Below, one piece after another: positions 44,046 through 54,782 of a DNA stretch of 64,000 nt (positions within the stretch are counted from its first letter, which is position 1; each line of letters opens with the position of its first letter). The stretch comes from Monodelphis domestica. Lineage: Eukaryota; Chordata; Mammalia; Didelphimorphia; Didelphidae. The notes under the pieces were generated by a model. It worked only from the letters and a program-made list of their open reading frames with translations. It had not been told where the DNA came from and did no database searches. The stretch spans positions 61,338,900 through 61,402,899 of the forward strand of contig NC_077227.1 in NCBI RefSeq assembly GCF_027887165.1, written 5' to 3'. A program made the translations under genes and the position numbers.

Positions 44046-45011
44046 ATGGCAAACTCCACAGAACCACAGAAGCCCCAAAATACCAAGAAAAATAAGAAGA
44101 AAGGGGCGACTTTGGACACATTCTATGGAGCCAAAATACAAAATACAGAGCAGACAGAAGATAATATAAAAGAAAATGCTCCAAAACCTTCCAAAGGAAA
44201 TGGAAACTCTCCACAAACCTATGAAGAATTTGAATCAGAAATGACCAAAAAGATGGAAGCCTTCTGGGAGGAAAAGTTGGAAATAATGCAAAAGAAATTC
44301 ACGCATCTACAAAACCAGTTTGACCAAACTGTAAAAGAAAACCAGGCTTTAAAGGCCAGAATCAGGCAGCTGGAAGACAACGATCGTGTAAAAGAGCAAG
44401 AATCAATAAAGCAAAGCCAAAATACCAAGAAATTAGAAGAGAACATAAAATATCTCACCGACAAGGTGATAGATCTGGAAAATAGGGGGAGAAGGGATAA
44501 TTTAAGAATAATTGGACTCCCAGAAAAGCCAGAAATAAACACCAAACTGGACATGGTGATACAAGATATCATCAAAGAAAATTGCCCAGAGATTCTAGAA
44601 CAAGGGGGCAATACAGCCACTGACAGAGCTCACAGAACACCTTCTACACTAAACCCCCAAAAGACAACTCCCAGGAATGTAATTGCCAAATTCCAAAGCT
44701 ATCAAACAAAAGAAAAAATCCTACAGGAAGCCAGAAAAAGACAATTTAGATATAAAGGAATGCCAATCAGGGTCACCCAAGACCTTGCAAGTTCTACTCT
44801 GAATGATCGTAAGGCATGGAACATGATCTTCAGAAAGGCAAGAGAGCTGGGTCTCCAACCAAGAATCAGCTACCCAGCAAAACTGACTATATACTTCCAA
44901 GGGAAAGTATGGGCATTCAACAAAATAGAAGACTTCCAACTTTTTGCAAAGAAAAGACCAGAGCTCTGTGGAAAGTTTGATACCGAAAATCAAAGAGCAT
45001 GGAATACCTGA
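44046..45011 (+). CDS. L1 ORF1p RNA-binding protein, intact
   Basis: 321 residues, ATG with purine at -3 and G at +4. ORF1p forms trimers on L1 RNA in cytoplasmic ribonucleoprotein particles and acts as a nucleic-acid chaperone in retrotransposition. A basic disordered head (residues 1-60, with KKNKKKG at 14-20) is followed by a coiled coil at about 62-147 (EFESEMTKKMEAFWEEKLEI, QLEDNDRVKEQ, YLTDKVIDLENR). Next come an RRM at about 148-235 (RRDNLRIIGLPE at 149-160, RNVIAKFQSYQTKEKIL at 210-226) and the C-terminal domain at about 237-312 (VTQDLASSTLNDRKAW, YPAKLTIYFQGKVWAF). Length is close to the 338 residues of human ORF1p. No stop or frameshift is present. ORF2 of the same element is broken, so any protein would at most act in trans. 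Expression is unproven. Confidence 0.95.
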   Translation: MANSTEPQKPQNTKKNKKKGATLDTFYGAKIQNTEQTEDNIKENAPKPSKGNGNSPQTYEEFESEMTKKMEAFWEEKLEIMQKKFTHLQNQFDQTVKENQALKARIRQLEDNDRVKEQESIKQSQNTKKLEENIKYLTDKVIDLENRGRRDNLRIIGLPEKPEINTKLDMVIQDIIKENCPEILEQGGNTATDRAHRTPSTLNPQKTTPRNVIAKFQSYQTKEKILQEARKRQFRYKGMPIRVTQDLASSTLNDRKAWNMIFRKARELGLQPRISYPAKLTIYFQGKVWAFNKIEDFQLFAKKRPELCGKFDTENQRAWNT

Positions 45012-45545
45012 AAAGGTAAATATTAAGGAAAGGGGAAAATGTTATCTTCTTCTTTAACTCAAACTCTCTTCTATAAGGACTACATTTATATCAATATATG
45101 TATACTAACATGTGGGGAAAATGTAATGTATAAATAGGGGGTAAAGAAAGACCAAATAGAATAATCATTCTCACACAAAGATTCACATGGGAATGGGAGG
45201 GGAAGAAAACTCCTATAAGAAGGAGAGGAAGAGAGGGGGGGGGGGGTTACGTAAACCTCAATCTCAGGGAAATCAGCTCTGAGAGGGAAAAACATCCAGA
45301 TCCATTGGGATCTTGAATTCTATCTTACCCAACAAGGGTAAGGAGAAGGGAAAACCAAGGGGGGGAGGGGGAGAGGGAGAACAAAAAGGGAGGAAAAGAG
45401 AGGGGGGAGGGGGAGGGAACAAAAAGGGAGGGACTAAAAAGGGAAACATCAAGGGAGGGGACAAGGGGGACTGTTTCAAAGTAAATCACTGGACTAAAAG
45501 GTAGAGCCGAAGAAGAAAAGGCTAGAATTAGGGAAGGCAATCAAA
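45012..45545 (+). other. L1 inter-ORF region (element 2)
   Basis: 534 bp between the ORF1 stop and the ORF2 start, against about 63 bp in human L1. It holds a G-run at 45236-45246 and a long purine tract at about 45350-45475 built of GGGGGAGGGGGAGAGGGAG-like sequence. Small frames inside it are purine-bias artefacts. Confidence 0.85.
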
Positions 45546-48500
45546 ATGCCAGGGAGTCCACAAATGACAATCATAACTTTGAACGTGAATGGGATGAACT
45601 CACCCATAAAACGTAGATGAATAGCAGAATGGATTAGAATCCAAAACCCTACCATATGTTGTCTTCAAGAAACACACATGAGGCGGGTTGACACCCACAA
45701 GGTCAGAATTAAAGGATGGAGTAAGACCTTCTGGGCTTCAACTGATAGAAAGAAGGCAGGAGTGGTAATCATGATATCTGATAAAGCCAATGCAAAAATA
45801 GACCTGATCAAAAGGGATAGGGAAGGTAATTATATTTTGTTAAAAGGGACTATAGACAATGAGGAAATATCATTAATCAATATGTATGCACCAAATAATA
45901 TAGCACCCAAATTTCTAATGGAGAAACTAGGAGAATTGAAGGAAGAAATAGGCAATAAAACCATACTAGTGGGAGACTTAAACCAACCATTATCAAATTT
46001 AGATAAATCAAATCAAAAAATAAATAAGAAAGAGGTAAAAGAAGTGAATGAAATCTTAGAAAAATTAGAATTAATAGACATATGGAGAAAAATAAATAGG
46101 GATAAAAAGGAATACACCTTCTTCTCAGCACCACATGGCACATTCACAAAAATTGACCATACATTAGGTCACAGAAACATAGCACACAAATGCAGAAAAG
46201 CAGAAATAATGAATGCAGCCTTCTCAGATCACAAGGCAATAAAAATAATGATTAGTAATGGTACATGGAAAACCAAATCTAAAACCAATTGGAAATTAAA
46301 CAATATGATACTCCAAAACCGTTTAGTTAAAGAAGAAATCATAGAAACAATTAATAATTTCATCGAGGAAAATGACAATGGCGAAACATCCTTTCAAACC
46401 TTTTGGGATGCAGCCAAAGCGGTAATCAGAGGTAAATTCATATCCCTGAATGCTTATATTAACAAACAAGGGAGAGCAGAGATCAATCAATTGGAAATGC
46501 AAATGAAAAAACTGGAAAGCGATCAAATTAAAAACCCCCAGCAGAAAACCAAATTAGAAATCCTAAAAATTAAGGGAGAAATTAATAAAATCGAAAGTGA
46601 TAGAACTATTGATTTAATAAATGAGACAAGAAGCTGGTACTTTGAAAAAACAAACAAAATAGACAAGGTACTGGTCAATCTAGTTAAAAAAAAGGAAGGA
46701 AGAAAAGCAAATTCACAGCATTAAAGATGAAAAGGGGGACAGCACCTCCAATGAGGAGGAAATTAAGGCAATCATTAGAAATTACTTTGCCCAATTATAT
46801 GGCAATAAATACACCAATTTAGGAGAAATGGATGAATATATACAAAAATACAAACTGCCTAGACTAACAGAAGAGGAAATAGAATTCCTAAATAATCCCA
46901 TATCAGAAATTGAAATCCAACAAGCCATCAAAGAACTTCCTAAGAAAAAGTCCCCAGGGCCTGATGGATTCACCTGTGAATTCTATCAAACATTCAGAGA
47001 ACAGTTAATCCCAATACTATACAAACTATTTGACATAATAAACAAAGAGGGAGTTCTACCAAACTCCTTTTACGACACAAACACAGTACTGATTCCAAAA
47101 CCAGGCAGGTCAAAAACAGAGAAAGAAAACTATAGGCCAATCTCCCTAATGAATATAGATGCAAAAATCTTAAATAGGATACTAGCAAAAAGACTCCAGC
47201 AAGTGATCAGAAGGATCATTCACCATGATCAAGTAGGATTCATACCAGGGATGCAGGGCTGGTTCAACATTAGGAAAACCATCCACATAATTGACCACAT
47301 CAACAAGCAAACTAGCAAGAATCACATGATTATTTCAATAGATGCAGAAAAAGCCTTTGATAAAATACAACACCCATTCCTATTAAAAACACTAGAAAGC
47401 ATAGGAATAGAAGGGTCATTCCTAAAAATGATGAGCAGTATATATCTAAAACCAACAGCTAATATCATCTGCAATGGGGATAAACTAGATGCATTCCCAA
47501 TAAGATCAGGAGTGAAACAAGGATGCCCATTATCACCTCTACTATTTGACATTGTGCTAGAAACACTAGCAGTAGCAATTAGAGAAGATAAAGGAATTGA
47601 AGGCATCAAAATAGGCAAGGAGGAGTCCAAGTTATCACTCTTTGCGGATGACATGATGGTCTACTTAAAGAATCCTAGAGATTCAACCAAAAAGCTAATT
47701 GAAATAATCAACAACTTTAGCAAAGTTGCAGGATACAAAATAAACCCACATAAATCATCAGCTTTTCTATATATCTCCAACACAGCTCAGCAGCAAGAAC
47801 TAGAAAGAGAAATCCCATTCAAAATCACCTTAGACAAAATAAAATACCTAGGAATCTACCTCCCAAGACAAACACAGGAACTATATGAACACAACTACAA
47901 AACACTCGCCACACAACTAAAACTAGACTTGAACAAATGGAAAAACATTAACTGCTCATGGATAGGACAAGCCAATATAATAAAAATGACCATCCTACCC
48001 AAACTTATTTATCTATTTAGTGCCATACCCATTGAACTACCAAAATACTTCTTCACTGATTTAGAAAAAACCATAACAAAGTTCATTTGGAAGAACAAAA
48101 GATCAAGGATATCCAGGGAAATAATGAAAAAAAAACACATATGATGGGGGCCTTGCAGTCCCTGACCTTAAACTATATTACAAAGCAGCAGTCATCAAAA
48201 CAATTTGGTACTGGCTAAGAAACAGAAAGGAAGATCAGTGGAATAGACTGGGGGAAAGCGACCTCAGCAAGACAGTATATGATAAACCCAAAGATCCCAG
48301 CTTTTGGGACAAAAATCCACTATTCGATAAAAACTGCTGGGAAAATTGGAAGACAGTGTGGGAGAGACTAGGAATAGATCAACACCTCACACCCTACACC
48401 AAGATAAATTCAAAATGGGTGAGTGACTTAAACATAAAGAAGGAAACCATAAGTAAATTGGGTAAACACAGAATAGTATACATGTCAGACCTTTGGGAGG

Positions 48501-49354
48501 GGAAAGGCTTTAAAACCAAGCAAGATATAGAAAGAATCACAAAATGTAAAATAAATAATTTTGACTACATCAAACTAAAAAGCTTTTGTACAAACAAAAC
48601 CAATATAACTAAAATCAGAAGGGAAACAACAAATTGGGAAAAAATCTTCATAGAAACCTCTGACAAAGGTTTAATTACTCATATTTATAATGAGCTAAAT
48701 CAATTGTACAAAAAATCAAGCCATTCTCCAATTGATAAATGGGCAAGGGAAATGGATAGGCAGTTCTCAGATAAAGAAATCAAAACTATTAACAAGCACA
48801 TGAAGAAGTGTTCTACATCTCTTATAATCAGAGAGATGCAAATCAAAACAACTCTGAGGTATCACCTCACACCTAGCAGATTGGCTAACATTACAGCAAA
48901 GGAAAGTAATGAATGCTGGAGGGGATGTGGCAAAGTAGGGACATTAATGCATTGCTGGTGGAGTTGTGAACTGATCCAACCATTCTGGAGGGCAATTTGG
49001 AACTATGCCCAAAGGGCGACAAAAGAATATCTACCCTTTGACCCAGCCATAGCACTGCTGGGTCTGTACCCCAAAGAGATAATGGACACAAAGACCTGTA
49101 CAAAAATATTCATAGCTGCGCTCTTTGTGGTGGCCCCAAACTGGAAAACGAGGGGATGCCCATCAATTGGGGAATGGCTGAACAAACTGTGGTATATGTT
49201 GGTGATGGAATACTATTGTGCTAAAAGGAATAATAAAGTGGAGAAGTTCTATGGAGACTGGAACAACCTCCAGGAAGTGATGCAGAGCGAGAGGAGCAGA
49301 ACCAGGAGAACATTGTACACAGAGACTAATACACTGTGGTATAATCGAACGTAA
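45546..49354 (+). pseudogene. L1 ORF2p endonuclease/reverse transcriptase, three lesions
   Basis: Encodes the ~1,270-residue protein that nicks target DNA and reverse-transcribes L1 RNA there. The ATG at 45546 is followed by TIITLNVNGMNSPIKR, the usual endonuclease start. Lesions: TGA at 45618-45620, where element 1 keeps CGA; a frameshift near 46687-46700 in an A-run; and a frameshift near 48125-48137 in another A-run. Readable parts are 45621-46690, 46700-48130 and 48140-49354. Endonuclease motifs: QETH (45666-45677), GDLN (45972-45983), HGTFTKIDHTLGH and SDH (46223-46231). RT motifs: SPGPDG (46951-46968), DAEKAFD (47341-47361), [14 protein letters not shown] and FADD (47641-47652). The C-terminal Cys motif CWRGCGK...HCWWSC lies at 48914-48967. 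All key catalytic residues survive; only reading-frame breaks disable it. Confidence 0.97.
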
Positions 49355-49698
49355 TGGACTTCTCCATTAGTGGTGGTGTAATGTCCCTGAACAACTTGCA
49401 GGGACCCAGGAGAAAAAAACACCATTCATAAGCAAAGGATAAACTATGGGAGTGGAAACACCGAGAAAAAGCAACTGCCTGAATACAGAGGTTGAGGGGA
49501 CATGACAGAGGATAGACTCTAAATGAACACTCTAATGCAAATACTATCAACAAAGCAATGGGTTCAAATCAAGAAAACATCTAATGCCCAGTGGACTTAC
49601 GCGTCGGCTATGGGGGGTGGGGGAGGAGGAAAAGAAAATGATCTATGTCTTTAATGAATAATGCTTGGAAATGATCAAATAAAATATATATTTAAAAA
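49355..49698 (+). other. L1 3' UTR with polyadenylation signal (element 2)
   Basis: GGACTTCTCCATTAGTGGTG to the A tail. It contains the G-rich GGGGGGTGGGGGAGGAGG near 49613 and AATAAA at about 49678-49683, about 20 bases before the A-run. Confidence 0.85.
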
Positions 49699-49802
49699 AA
49701 AAAACATGGAGAAAAGAAGACTGAAGTATAAGGTAGCTCCAAATTCCCAACATATGGGTCAGCAACATAGGTGTGTCCAGATCAAAATGCAAAATGGGCA
49801 AG

Positions 49803-49998
49803 TGTAGGGGGCAACTAGGTGGCTCAGTGTATTGAGAGATGGGAGGTCCTAGGTTCAAATCTGACCTCAGACACTCCCCAGCTGTGTGATCCTGGGCAAG
49901 TCTCTTAACCCCCATTGCCTAGCCCTTACCGCTCTTCTGCCTTGGAGCCAATATACAGTATTGACACCAAGATGGAAGGTAAGGGTTTAAAAAAAGTG
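49803..49998 (+). mobile_element. Family A tRNA-derived SINE
   Basis: Forward copy: AGGGGGCAACTAGGTGGCTC, TAGGTTCAAATCTGACCTCA, TTAACCCCCATTGCCTAGCC and CCAAGATGGAAGGTAAGGG. GCAAGTGT occurs at both flanks as a short target-site duplication. Confidence 0.93.
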
Positions 49999-49999
49999 A

Positions 50000-50275
50000 G
50001 CAAGTGTTGTCTCTAAGGTCAGGCTGGTTTGAGGTCATCCAGATGCTCTTTTATTTTCCAGGTTAAAACCATGCCTTCAATTTGAGCCCTAAAGTTTCAG
50101 GTGAATTCTGTGTGCTGTCCCATTCCCACCTTTGGATCTTCTTCCTATCTTGAGTTGTGCAGAAATCCCATTGAAAACCTGCTCTAGCAATACTGAGTAT
50201 TATTATTTTTTATTCCAGCTGTGGATGCTTACAGGGGGCCTCTAGTATTTCCTTACAACAATAAGTTTGGCTATA
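50000..50275. other. No gene or clear repeat
   Basis: Unassigned sequence with no ORF or repeat pattern that I recognise. Confidence 0.4.
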
Positions 50276-50277
50276 GA

Positions 50278-50352
50278 CCATCTCCTCCAGTGAGATTGTA
50301 AGCTCTTTGAAGGCAGGACCTAGTTCTTCCCTTTCTTCTGGATTTACCATGG
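50278..50352 (+). mobile_element. L2 LINE fragment
   Basis: CTCCAGTGAGATTGTAAGCT, CTTTGAAGGCAGGACCTAGT. The tail is missing. Confidence 0.5.
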
Positions 50353-50479
50353 GATCAGCCGATAGAGCTATAGACTATCCTGGTCCTGAGGCATCTCCAA
50401 GGCTGCCTCCTCCAGGAAATCCATCCACAACCCCCTCCCCCCTCACGCCATGGTAATTTGGCCTTCACTTAAACCCCTC

Positions 50480-50945
50480 CCCACCTCATGAAGCTGCTGC
50501 CTTTTCCACTTGGCAACATCCCTATTTGTTCAGAAGTATTTCCTTAGCCTGAGCCAAAATCTGCCTCTCTGTATGGAACTCATATTCATCGCTTCTAGCC
50601 CTGTTCTCTGGGGCCAGGCAGAACAAGAATTCATTCTTCTTTGACATGACAACTTTTCAAATATCTGAGGACACATGGCATTATCTACCTTCGAGACTTA
50701 TCTACTCTAAGCCTAAACATCCCTAGCAATTAATCACCACCCATTTATTGAGCACCAACAGTCTACAGCAATTCCTCAACCATTCCTAATTGGCATAGTT
50801 TGGAATCCCTGGTCATCTTCTTCACCCTTCTTTGAACAAGCCCCGGTGTAGCAATGGTTCCTCAGACATTGTAGTTCCCAGGACTGGACTCTAAGTAGGG
50901 AGTCACTAATGACATGGGTTCACTGTAGAAGACTGCCTATCCTGA
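50480..50945 (-). mobile_element. CR1/L3-type LINE fragment
   Basis: The reverse orientation of the CR1/L3 3' region is visible: GAGCCAAAATCTGCCTCTCT, CATCGCTTCTAGCCCTGTTC, TCTGGGGCCAGGCAGAACAA, CTACTCTAAGCCTAAACATC and TTCACCCTTCTTTGAACAAG. A further part of the same family and strand lies at 52080-52345. Confidence 0.65.
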
Positions 50946-50965
50946 ATCAGTCAAGAAGTGCTGTT

Positions 50966-51163
50966 TTTTAAACCTATACCCACTACCTTAAAATGGATGC
51001 CAAGTATCCATTCCAAGGCAGAAGAGTGATAAGGGCTAGGCAATTAGAGTTAAGTGACTTGCCTAGGGTCACCCCAGGAAATGTCTGAGGCCACATTTGA
51101 ACCCAGGACCTCCCATCTCCAGGCCTGACTCTCTATCCATTGAGCCATCTGTATGTCCCAAAA
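50966..51163 (-). mobile_element. Family A tRNA-derived SINE
   Basis: Reverse copy: CAAGGCAGAAGAGTGATAAG, TTAAGTGACTTGCCTAGGGT, CACATTTGAACCCAGGACCT and CATTGAGCCATCTGTATGTC. Confidence 0.88.
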
Positions 51164-51167
51164 AGTA

Positions 51168-52078
51168 TTATCAAGTTTCTATGTGTGCCAGGCATTGTGC
51201 TAAGTGCTAGAGATACAAACACATAAGTGAAATGGTCCCTGCCTTGAAGTAGTTTATAATCTAGTCAGAGGAAAGAGCACTGAACATATTGAGTTAGAAA
51301 CAGAATAGATCCAAGATAATTTAGAGGGAGAGACAGACACTAGCAGCTAGGGAGAATAGGAAAAGTTTTCTGTGGGAGGTAATGCTTTGGCTGTGCCTTC
51401 AAGAAAATGAGGGATTCCATGAGGTGGAGAGGAGGAATGAATTCCAGGCATGGGAGGCAGTCAAAGCAAAGGCTTGGAAATGGGAGAAGGAAGATCTTGT
51501 GTGAGGAGTAGTGAGGACAGTTTGTCTGGCCCTTGGCGTGCATAGAGGGATATCGGGGAGAAATGCATAGCTAGACTAGAGAGGTAGGTTGGGGTCATGT
51601 TCTGAAGGACTTGAATTGCCCAAAAGCAGAACTGGCATTTGATCATAGAGTTTAGAGGAGTGGCATGGTTCAACCTATGCTTTAGCAAAATCACTTTGGT
51701 AGCAATGTGGTAGATGGATGGAAACTTAGAGACCTTTGAAGCCGGCATCAATTAGGAGGCTGTTGCAATAATCTAAGAGAGAGCTGATAAGGAACTGAAC
51801 CAGCATGGCCATTGCTTGGATGGAGAAAAGGGAAGTGATTCAGGAGATGTTATTATTCCTCTTCTCACGAATATAATGATGGCAAGATTTGGCCACCCAG
51901 TGGCTAAGTGGAGTGAAAGGAAACGATGAACTGATGAAGACTCCAAGGTTGCAAACCTGGATCACCAGAAAGATCTTGATGCTCTCAGAGAGAAAAAGGG
52001 AAGTTCAGAAGAGGGGATGGGAATGTGGGGAGAAGACAATGGATTCTCATTTGGGTATTTTGATTTGATATACCTGTT
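51168..52078 (+). mobile_element. Ancient dispersed repeat, long copy (family unnamed)
   Basis: TATGTGTGCCAGGCATTGTG, AAATGGTCCCTGCCTTGAAG, GAATTCCAGGCATGGGAGGC, TGGGGTCATGTTCTGAAGGA, GGCATGGTTCAACCTATGCT, AGGAGGCTGTTGCAATAATC and ATGAAGACTCCAAGGTTGCA, in the order seen in a repeat spread through therian genomes. Short copies are at 5226, 15015 and 31905. Reverse frames crossing it are not genes. I am sure it is a repeat but not of its name. Confidence 0.7.
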
Positions 52079-52079
52079 G

Positions 52080-52345
52080 ACAATAAGAGCAAGAAGTTTG
52101 GGCCTTTTACCATATCAGTTACCCTTCCATGGACACCTTCCATTTTAGCAATATGATGCCTAGAATTGAACATAATATGCCAGATCGGGACTGCCATCTC
52201 CTAATTTGTAGACACATTGACTCTTTTTAATGAAATCTAATAGCTTTCCTGGCTGCCATATTCCACTGTTGATACGTACTTAGCTTGCAATCCACAAGAA
52301 CCCCCAGGTCTTTCTCAAATCAGTAATTTTTAAGGCCTCTTCCAG
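52080..52345 (-). mobile_element. CR1/L3-type LINE fragment
   Basis: Reverse: CCATTTTAGCAATATGATGC, CTAGAATTGAACATAATATG, GACTGCCATCTCCTAATTTG and CAATCCACAAGAACCCCCAG. It probably belongs with 50480-50945, the two parted by the intervening repeats. Confidence 0.65.
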
Positions 52346-52559
52346 TTCCAAGATCAAGGAACTGCAAGACAAGCTAAAAGACCAAATTCAGATGGACCAA
52401 ATACACAAACTAAAGGTCCCTTTGACCTTTCAAGGGGCTGTTCTAATAATGAACTTGGTATAAATTCTTTTTTTCTTCTCCGATTAGACAAAAACTTTTT
52501 TAAAAAACCTACATATCCTGAGTAGAAATAAACTTTGCAAGCATATAATGTGAGCAATA

Positions 52560-52786
52560 TGGTTAGATAGTTCCTCATATGAAAAAGATCTAGAGGTTTC
52601 AGTGGACTGCAAACTCAGTATGAATCCACAGTTCAATATAAAAATACAAAAAAGCTAATGCCACCTCAGGCTACTAATATTAAGTCTTTTACAGTGTGCA
52701 GAACAAGAGAGATCATAATCCCTTTGTACTCATTACCCTGATTATACCACATCTGGATTACTGTGTTTAACTCTGGGCACCACATT
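52560..52786 (+). mobile_element. CR1/L3-type LINE fragment, left of L1
   Basis: AAAGATCTAGAGGTTTCAGT, GGACTGCAAACTCAGTATGA, AAAAGCTAATGCCACCTCAG, AGAACAAGAGAGATCATAAT and TCTGGATTACTGTGTTTAAC. It resumes at 53500-53548 (GGGCACCACATTTTTAAAAA, GGCATTAATAAGCTTAC). Confidence 0.7.
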
Positions 52787-53499
52787 ATTTTAACATTATT
52801 TTTTTATTTGGTCAATTTTGAACATTATTCCTTGGTTACAAACATCATTTGCTGTTCCTCCCTCCCCTCCCCCCACCCCTCCCATAGCCAACGCGCAATT
52901 CCACTGGCTATTACATGTGTCCTTGATCAGAACCCATTTCCATGTTGTTGATGTTTGCACTAGGGTGATCATTTAGAGTCTACATCCCCAATCATATCCC
53001 CTCGACCCATGTATTCAAGCTGGTGTTTTTCTTTGGTGTTTCTACTCTCACAGTTGTTCCTCTGAATGTGGATAGTGGTTTTTCTCATAGATTTCTCCAA
53101 GTTGTCCTGGATCACTGCATTGTCCCTAATGGAGAAGTCCATTACCTTCAATTGTACCACAGTGTATTAGTCTCTGTGTACAATGTTCTCCTGGTTCTGC
53201 TCCTCTCACTCTGCATCCATTCCTGGAGGTCATTCATTTCACATGGAATTCCTCCAGTTCGTTATTCCTTTTAGCACAATAGTACTCCATCACTAACATA
53301 TACCATAATTTGTTCAGCCATTCCCCAATCGAAGGGCATCCCCTCATTTTCCAATTTTTGGCCACCACAAAGAGCGCAGCTATGAATATTCTTGTACAAG
53401 CCTTTTTCCTTATTATCTCTTTGGGGTACAAACCCAGCAGTGCTATAGCTGGATCAAAGGGCAGACAGTCTTTTAGCGCCATTTGGGTATAGTTCCAAA
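52787..53499 (-). mobile_element. 5'-truncated L1 3' end in CR1/L3
   Basis: The reverse strand encodes the last part of ORF2p: IWNYTQMALKDCLPFDPAIA, LYPKEIIRKKACTRIFIAAL and GCPSIGEWLNKLWYMLVMEY, then the 3' UTR and a T-rich end at 52795-52806. Target-site duplication TGGGCACCACATT at 52774-52786 and 53500-53512, perfect. The readable frame ends within the insert, so it is a dead tail. It is closer to elements 1 and 2 than to the older tails. Confidence 0.95.
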
Positions 53500-53555
53500 T
53501 GGGCACCACATTTTTAAAAAGGCATTAATAAGCTTACAGGTATACAATATAGCTG

Positions 53556-53716
53556 AAACGGAGACAGAGAAAGAAGGAGAGACACAAACAGACAGACAGA
53601 CAGAGACAGAGACAGAGAGACACACAGATAGAGACAGAGAGAGACAGAGAGATAGAGAGACAGAGACAGAGAGATACAAAGACAGAGACAGAGACAGACA
53701 GTCAGAGAGATAGAGA
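53556..53716. repeat. (GAGACA)n-type purine-rich simple repeat
   Basis: Irregular mixture of GACA, GAGACA and GATAGA units. It begins just after the CR1/L3 remnant. Confidence 0.93.
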
Positions 53717-54180
53717 TTTGGAGGTTTGGAATCCAAAGATCCATGTTAAAATTCTAGCTTTGCTATTATTATATGTGGAGGTCAGCTATAGTCCATTTCA
53801 TTCAAGCATTCTATGGCCAAGGCCTAAAGAGCCCAAGAGTACTGGCCTTCAGTAGATTTAATGTATAGTGGACTTAACCAGAACTCCAGCTATTGTCGAG
53901 ATCATGGAAGTTCCTCCTCACTGCTATATCATACTATCCCAGGTTCAGGATCTATTTTCTGAATATCTTTATCTATTTCCTGTGTCAAGGCAGTATATTC
54001 TGATTACAGCATGACTTCTATTTCTAATTCTATTGATTTTTGACCCAAATACTTTCTAGTAGTTTCCTTTTTGGTTCTTGGACTTCTTCATATGAATATA
54101 AGCTTATGTATGAGAAAAAGTCTATTTTTAATACACAGTGCTACTCTCCAGCCTGCCCCAGTCTCTACCCCCACTTATCT
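53717..54180. other. No gene or clear repeat
   Basis: Unassigned sequence. No ORF of interest. Confidence 0.4.
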
Positions 54181-54182
54181 TG

Positions 54183-54420
54183 TTGGCAGCTAGATAGTTC
54201 AATGGATAGAGCACTGGGCCTGGACTTGGGAAGACCTGAGTTCAAATCCAGGCTCAGATACATAATAGCTGTGTGGCCCTGCACAAGTCACCTAACCTCT
54301 ATTTTCCTTAGTCCACTATAGAAGGAAATGACAAACCATTCCAATATTTTTGACAATAATACTCCATAATGTGGTCACAGAGTCCTACATGACTTAACAA
54401 CTAAAGAACAACAATAATAT
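54183..54420 (+). mobile_element. Family B tRNA-derived SINE
   Basis: Complete forward copy: GGCAGCTAGATAGTTCAATG, CCTGAGTTCAAATCCAGGCT, GGCCCTGCACAAGTCACCTA, GAAGGAAATGACAAACCATT and GGTCACAGAGTCCTACATGA, with an ACAACAATAA tail. Confidence 0.92.
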
Positions 54421-54714
54421 GTCCTTCTACTAGAGCTAGTCGTGGGAATCATCCCATTAAGTCTAGCAATACTCACAAAGTTATATTTGCTTTTTCATCT
54501 TGGGATCTGCAGTTCATTTTGCCTTTAGCACTAACTTGGGAATTTGTGAATGGGTATCTAAGGACTTGGGATTTTTTAAAGCAGGTCTGTTATTAAATTT
54601 TGCTTCCTAGAAACTTCCAGGTGGTTCTACTGAAATACTTGAGTTGAGTGAGATAATATTTGTAAAGCACTTAGCACAGTGACTGACACCTAGTAGGTGC
54701 CTAATAAATACTTA
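54421..54714. other. Mostly unassigned; MIR tail at 54645-54712
   Basis: GAGATAATATTTGTAAAGCA, CTTAGCACAGTGACTGACAC and GTAGGTGCCTAATAAATAC at the right end form a MIR/L2-like 3' tail. Confidence 0.5.
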
Positions 54715-54782
54715 TTCTCTCTCTGTGTCTCTCTGTCTCTGCCTCCCTCTGTCTGTGTCTCTCTGTCTCTTTCTATTTCTTC
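54715..54782. repeat. (CTCTGT)n simple repeat
   Basis: Pyrimidine-rich TCTCTGTCTCTG-type units following the MIR-like tail. Confidence 0.85.

Larger units (their letters stand above)
43371..49698 (+). mobile_element. Full-length L1 (element 2), nearly intact
   Basis: About 6.33 kb from GGACTTCCGGTTAAGATGG to the A tail. Perfect 18-bp target-site duplication AAAAAACATGGAGAAAAG at 43353-43370 and 49699-49716. The order is 5' UTR (43371-44045), intact ORF1, a 534-bp inter-ORF region, ORF2 with three lesions, and a 3' UTR with AATAAA at about 49678. The perfect duplication and the light damage make it clearly younger than element 1. It belongs to the same broad L1 lineage. Confidence 0.98.

Noticed and set aside
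44219..44620. Antisense frames inside L1 ORF1 and ORF2 (for example 133 codons here, 110 at 47322)
   Set aside because: Shadow frames of the real L1 ORFs, biased by their A-rich codons.
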